From UMGS1649 sp045651205 (GTDB taxonomy: Bacteria; Bacillota; Clostridia; TANB77; CAG-465): a DNA stretch of 64,000 nucleotides. The DNA lies in assembly GCA_045651205.1 (NCBI GenBank), contig JAZRSA010000020.1, positions 1-64,000 of the forward strand, given 5' to 3'. The stretch's first letter is position 1. Each line of letters begins with the position of its first letter. The notes below the pieces were generated by a model. It made no database searches. It saw only the letters and a program-made list of their open reading frames with translations, and was not told the origin of the DNA. This document shows, in pieces, positions 61,441-64,000 of this stretch. Made by a program: the position numbers and the translations under genes.

Positions 61441-64000
61441 ATGAATATAATATTAAAAAAAGCTGTAGCAATAGTATTATTAGTGGCCATGTTAATAACA
61501 CATACGCCTATTTATGTTATTGCGGCAGCAGATACAACTCCACCTTCTGTTGTGCTTTCAGGACTAACATCTAGTACTGTTGCATACAAAGGTGAATCTA
61601 TGAGCTTTAAAGTGTATTTCTCAGATGAAACAGCAATGGGAACAATAAACTTTAATGCTAACTACGTAATGTTAGTTGGATTTAAAGGAGATATTTCCGT
61701 GTCTGGAACAGGTAATACTAGAACAGTAACAATATCTAACTTAGATGATAATTCAACAACAGCAAATAAAGTAATGATTAGAGCGTCAGCTGCTAAGGAT
61801 GCGGCTGGTAATACTTCAAAAGTATTTACATCTTCTGCATTTACTATAACTGAAAGACCAGATACAACAAAACCATCAGTGGTAGTATCTAAACCTTCAG
61901 TTTCAACAATAACAGAAGGAGGCTCTTTAACATATACAGTATCATTCTCAGACAATAAAGGAATAACAACTAATAACTTTAGTGCAAGTTATGTTTCTTT
62001 AACTGGATTTGATGCGACAGTATCAGTAAGTGGAAGTGGAAATACAAGAACAGTAACACTTTCAAATATAACAGGAGCAGCAGATTCAGATAATAAAATA
62101 TCTATAAGAGCAAATGCTGTAAAAGACGCGGCTGGAAATGGAAACTCAGCAGTTTCTTCAACAACATTTACAATAGCTGCTGCAGATACAACAAGACCAT
62201 CAGTGGTAATATCTAAATCATCAGTTTCAACAGTAACAGAAGGTGGATCTTTAACATATACAGTATCATTCTCAGACAATAAAGGAATAACAACTAATAA
62301 CTTTAGTGCAAGTTATGTTTCTTTAACTGGATTTACTGCGACAGTATCAGTAAGTGGAAGTGGAAATACAAGAACAGTAACACTTTCAAATATAACAGGA
62401 GCAGCAGATTCAGATAATAAAATATCTATAAGAGCAAATGCTGTAAAAGATGCGGCTGGAAATGGAAACTCAGCAGTTTCTTCGACAACATTTACAATAA
62501 AAGAATTAGTAAAAGATACAACAGTACCATCAGTGGTAATATCTAAACCTTCTCCTACAACAGTAGAACAAGGTGGAACAGTTAAGTATACAATTGTTTT
62601 CTCAGATGAAACAGCTCTAGGAACAATAAACTTTAACGAAAATTATGTTGCATTAGTTGGATTTACAGGAAATGTATCAGTAAGTGGAACAGGAAGCACA
62701 AGATATGTAACAATATCTAACGTAACTGGAACAGCAGATTCAGATAATAAAATATCTATAAGAGCAAATGCTGTAAAAGATGCAGCTGGAAATGGAAATT
62801 CAGCAACAACATCAACTGCATTTACAATAACAGAGCCTGTAAAAGATACAACAAGACCATCAGTAGTAATATCTAAACCTTCTCCAATATCTGTAACAGA
62901 GGGCGGAACGGTTAAATATACAGTATCTTTTGCTGATGAGACAGCAATAGGCACAATAAACTTTAATGAAAATTATGTGGCTTTAATAGGATTTGAAGCA
63001 ACAATATCAGTAAGCGGAAGCGGAAACACAAGAACAGTAACACTTTCAAATGTAAAAGGTGCTGCAGATTCGGATAATAAAATAACAATAAGAGCAAATG
63101 CTGTAAAAGATGCGGCTGGAAATGGAAACTCAGCAGTAACATCAACTGCTTTTACAATTGTTGAATCTGTAAAAGATACAACAAGACCATCAGTAGTAAT
63201 ATCTAAACCTTCTCCAGCATCAGTAGAAGTTGGTGGAACAGTTAAGTATACAGTTGTATTTTCTGATGAAACTAAAATGGGAACAATAAACTTTAATGAA
63301 AACTATGTAGCTTTAATAGGCTTTAATGCAACAGTTAAAGTAACAGGTGAAGGAAATACAAGAACAGTAACACTTTCAAATATAACAGGAGCAGTAGATT
63401 CAGATAATAAAATATCTGTAAGAGCAGGAGCAGCAAAAGATGCCGCTGGAAATTCAACAGTAGCAGTAACATCAACTGCCTTTGCTATAATCGAAACTGT
63501 AAAAGATACAACAGTACCATCAGTAGTAATTTCTAAACCTTCTCCAACATCAGTAGAAGTTGGTGGAACAGTTAGTTATACTGTAATGTTCTCAGATGAA
63601 ACTAAGATGGGAAAAATAAACTTCAATGAAAACTATGTTTCTTTAATAGGATTTGATGCGAAAGTATCTGTAACTGGAACAGGAAACACAAGAGTTGTAA
63701 CACTTTCAAATATAAAAGGTGATGCGGACTCAAATAATAGAATAGCAGTAAGAGCGGGAGCAGCAGAAGATGCAGCAGGAAATAAGACTAAAGTTGTTGA
63801 ATCAACAAACTTTACAGTAACAATCCCTACAGTAAAAGACACAACAGCTCCATCTGTTTTAATTTCAAATCCAAATCCGGACACAATTGAAGTGGGTGGA
63901 ACAGTTAAGTATACAGTTGTATTTTCTGATGAAACTAAAATGGGAGCAATTCACTTTAATGAAAATTATGTTTCTTTAATAGGCTTCACAGCAACAGTTA
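61441..64000 (+). CDS. Large Ig-like repeat surface protein, 3' end beyond window
   Basis: An open frame from ATG 61441 (GGAGG upstream) to the window end: at least 853 residues with no stop. A signal peptide (ILKKAVAIVLLVAMLITHTPIYVIAAA) is followed directly by tandem repeats of about 110 residues. Each unit starts DTT-x-PSVVIS, has GGTVKYTVVFSDET and INFNENYVALIGF in the middle, and ends AAKDAAGN..TAFTI. This is a bacterial Ig-like pattern found in adhesins. The anchoring signal, probably C-terminal, lies outside. Function inferred: adhesion or surface display. Confidence 0.88.
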   Translation, partial: MNIILKKAVAIVLLVAMLITHTPIYVIAAADTTPPSVVLSGLTSSTVAYKGESMSFKVYFSDETAMGTINFNANYVMLVGFKGDISVSGTGNTRTVTISNLDDNSTTANKVMIRASAAKDAAGNTSKVFTSSAFTITERPDTTKPSVVVSKPSVSTITEGGSLTYTVSFSDNKGITTNNFSASYVSLTGFDATVSVSGSGNTRTVTLSNITGAADSDNKISIRANAVKDAAGNGNSAVSSTTFTIAAADTTRPSVVISKSSVSTVTEGGSLTYTVSFSDNKGITTNNFSASYVSLTGFTATVSVSGSGNTRTVTLSNITGAADSDNKISIRANAVKDAAGNGNSAVSSTTFTIKELVKDTTVPSVVISKPSPTTVEQGGTVKYTIVFSDETALGTINFNENYVALVGFTGNVSVSGTGSTRYVTISNVTGTADSDNKISIRANAVKDAAGNGNSATTSTAFTITEPVKDTTRPSVVISKPSPISVTEGGTVKYTVSFADETAIGTINFNENYVALIGFEATISVSGSGNTRTVTLSNVKGAADSDNKITIRANAVKDAAGNGNSAVTSTAFTIVESVKDTTRPSVVISKPSPASVEVGGTVKYTVVFSDETKMGTINFNENYVALIGFNATVKVTGEGNTRTVTLSNITGAVDSDNKISVRAGAAKDAAGNSTVAVTSTAFAIIETVKDTTVPSVVISKPSPTSVEVGGTVSYTVMFSDETKMGKINFNENYVSLIGFDAKVSVTGTGNTRVVTLSNIKGDADSNNRIAVRAGAAEDAAGNKTKVVESTNFTVTIPTVKDTTAPSVLISNPNPDTIEVGGTVKYTVVFSDETKMGAIHFNENYVSLIGFTATV
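61531..64000 (+). repeat. Tandem Ig-like repeats (seven complete, one partial)
   Basis: Units begin at 61531, 61861, 62185, 62515, 62845, 63175, 63505 and 63838, giving periods of 324-333 bp. Units 2 and 3 differ at only about 11 of 300 positions, whereas others are far more diverged. Confidence 0.9.

Noticed and set aside
61662..63884. Several similar minus-strand frames beginning MSENDTVYVK-like
   Set aside because: They are the reverse of the Ig-like repeat units and recur only because the repeats do; the plus-strand gene is continuous.
61531..64000. Regularly spaced repeats as a CRISPR array
   Set aside because: The period is about 330 bp, the units are coding and in frame, and there is no short repeat/unique spacer pattern.

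Overview
The window looks like chromosome of an AT-rich, spore-forming, low-GC Firmicute, probably an uncultured gut Clostridia lineage. The evidence is an alpha/beta-type SASP gene, PolC, FapR, a Firmicutes-style dnaX-ybaB-recR block, a WalRK-like pair, heavy use of ATA/AGA/TTA codons, and sigma-A promoters with AGGAGG-type ribosome binding sites. I see no rRNA, tRNA, CRISPR array, IS element or prophage. The species assignment is inference.

Layout. 1-5.9 kb: an envelope cluster (lipoprotein, TraX-like membrane protein, short VanW, DltA-like adenylation enzyme, DltC-like carrier, O-antigen-ligase-like polytopic protein). 5.9-8.7 kb: an orphan gene of foreign composition, an HD-GYP response regulator without the phospho-acceptor Asp, a membrane-anchored protein and the SRP RNA. 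8.8-14.1 kb: dnaX-ybaB-recR-murL-murD2, linking replication/repair with an alternative route for D-Glu into peptidoglycan. 14.1-19 kb: an orphan, a WalRK-like two-component system with tatD, and an N-acetylhexosamine-kinase-like gene. 19-29.6 kb: gyrA, a DnaJ-like chaperone, a second VanW/G5 protein, a transglutaminase, a MurE-like ligase and a CPBP protease. 29.7-37.2 kb: typA, an orphan, a GNAT, and the str operon (rpsL-rpsG-fusA-tuf). 37.2-40.4 kb: accessory genes, including a prepilin-like GLUG-repeat protein behind a structured leader that ends in a terminator. 40.5-49 kb: fapR-plsX, acpP-rnc, a radical SAM gene, and rarA-DUF5711-cvpA-LCP. 48.6-59.8 kb: rpsB-tsf, dacF, a pilin-like gene, frr-cdsA-rseP, polC, and a short hpf. 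59.8-64 kb: a Ca2+/cation antiporter, a SASP, and a large Ig-like repeat surface protein running off the window edge.

How the genes work together. Much of the accessory content concerns the cell envelope: D-Ala-type activation, VanW proteins, LCP transferase, DacF carboxypeptidase, MurD2/MurL/MurE and surface repeat or pilin-like proteins. Housekeeping operons are separated by single-gene units, mostly on the minus strand. Several of these use a higher-GC codon set than their surroundings and have near-consensus promoters with 17-bp spacers. Nearly every operon end carries a readable intrinsic terminator, often shared by convergent genes. The items most worth following up are the attenuator-like leader at about 38.26-38.46 kb, the TraX/VanW/DltA/DltC/Wzy cluster, the MurD2-MurL pair, the orphan genes with 5'-end hairpins, and the TAACCGTTA inverted repeats at the tuf and kinase promoters.
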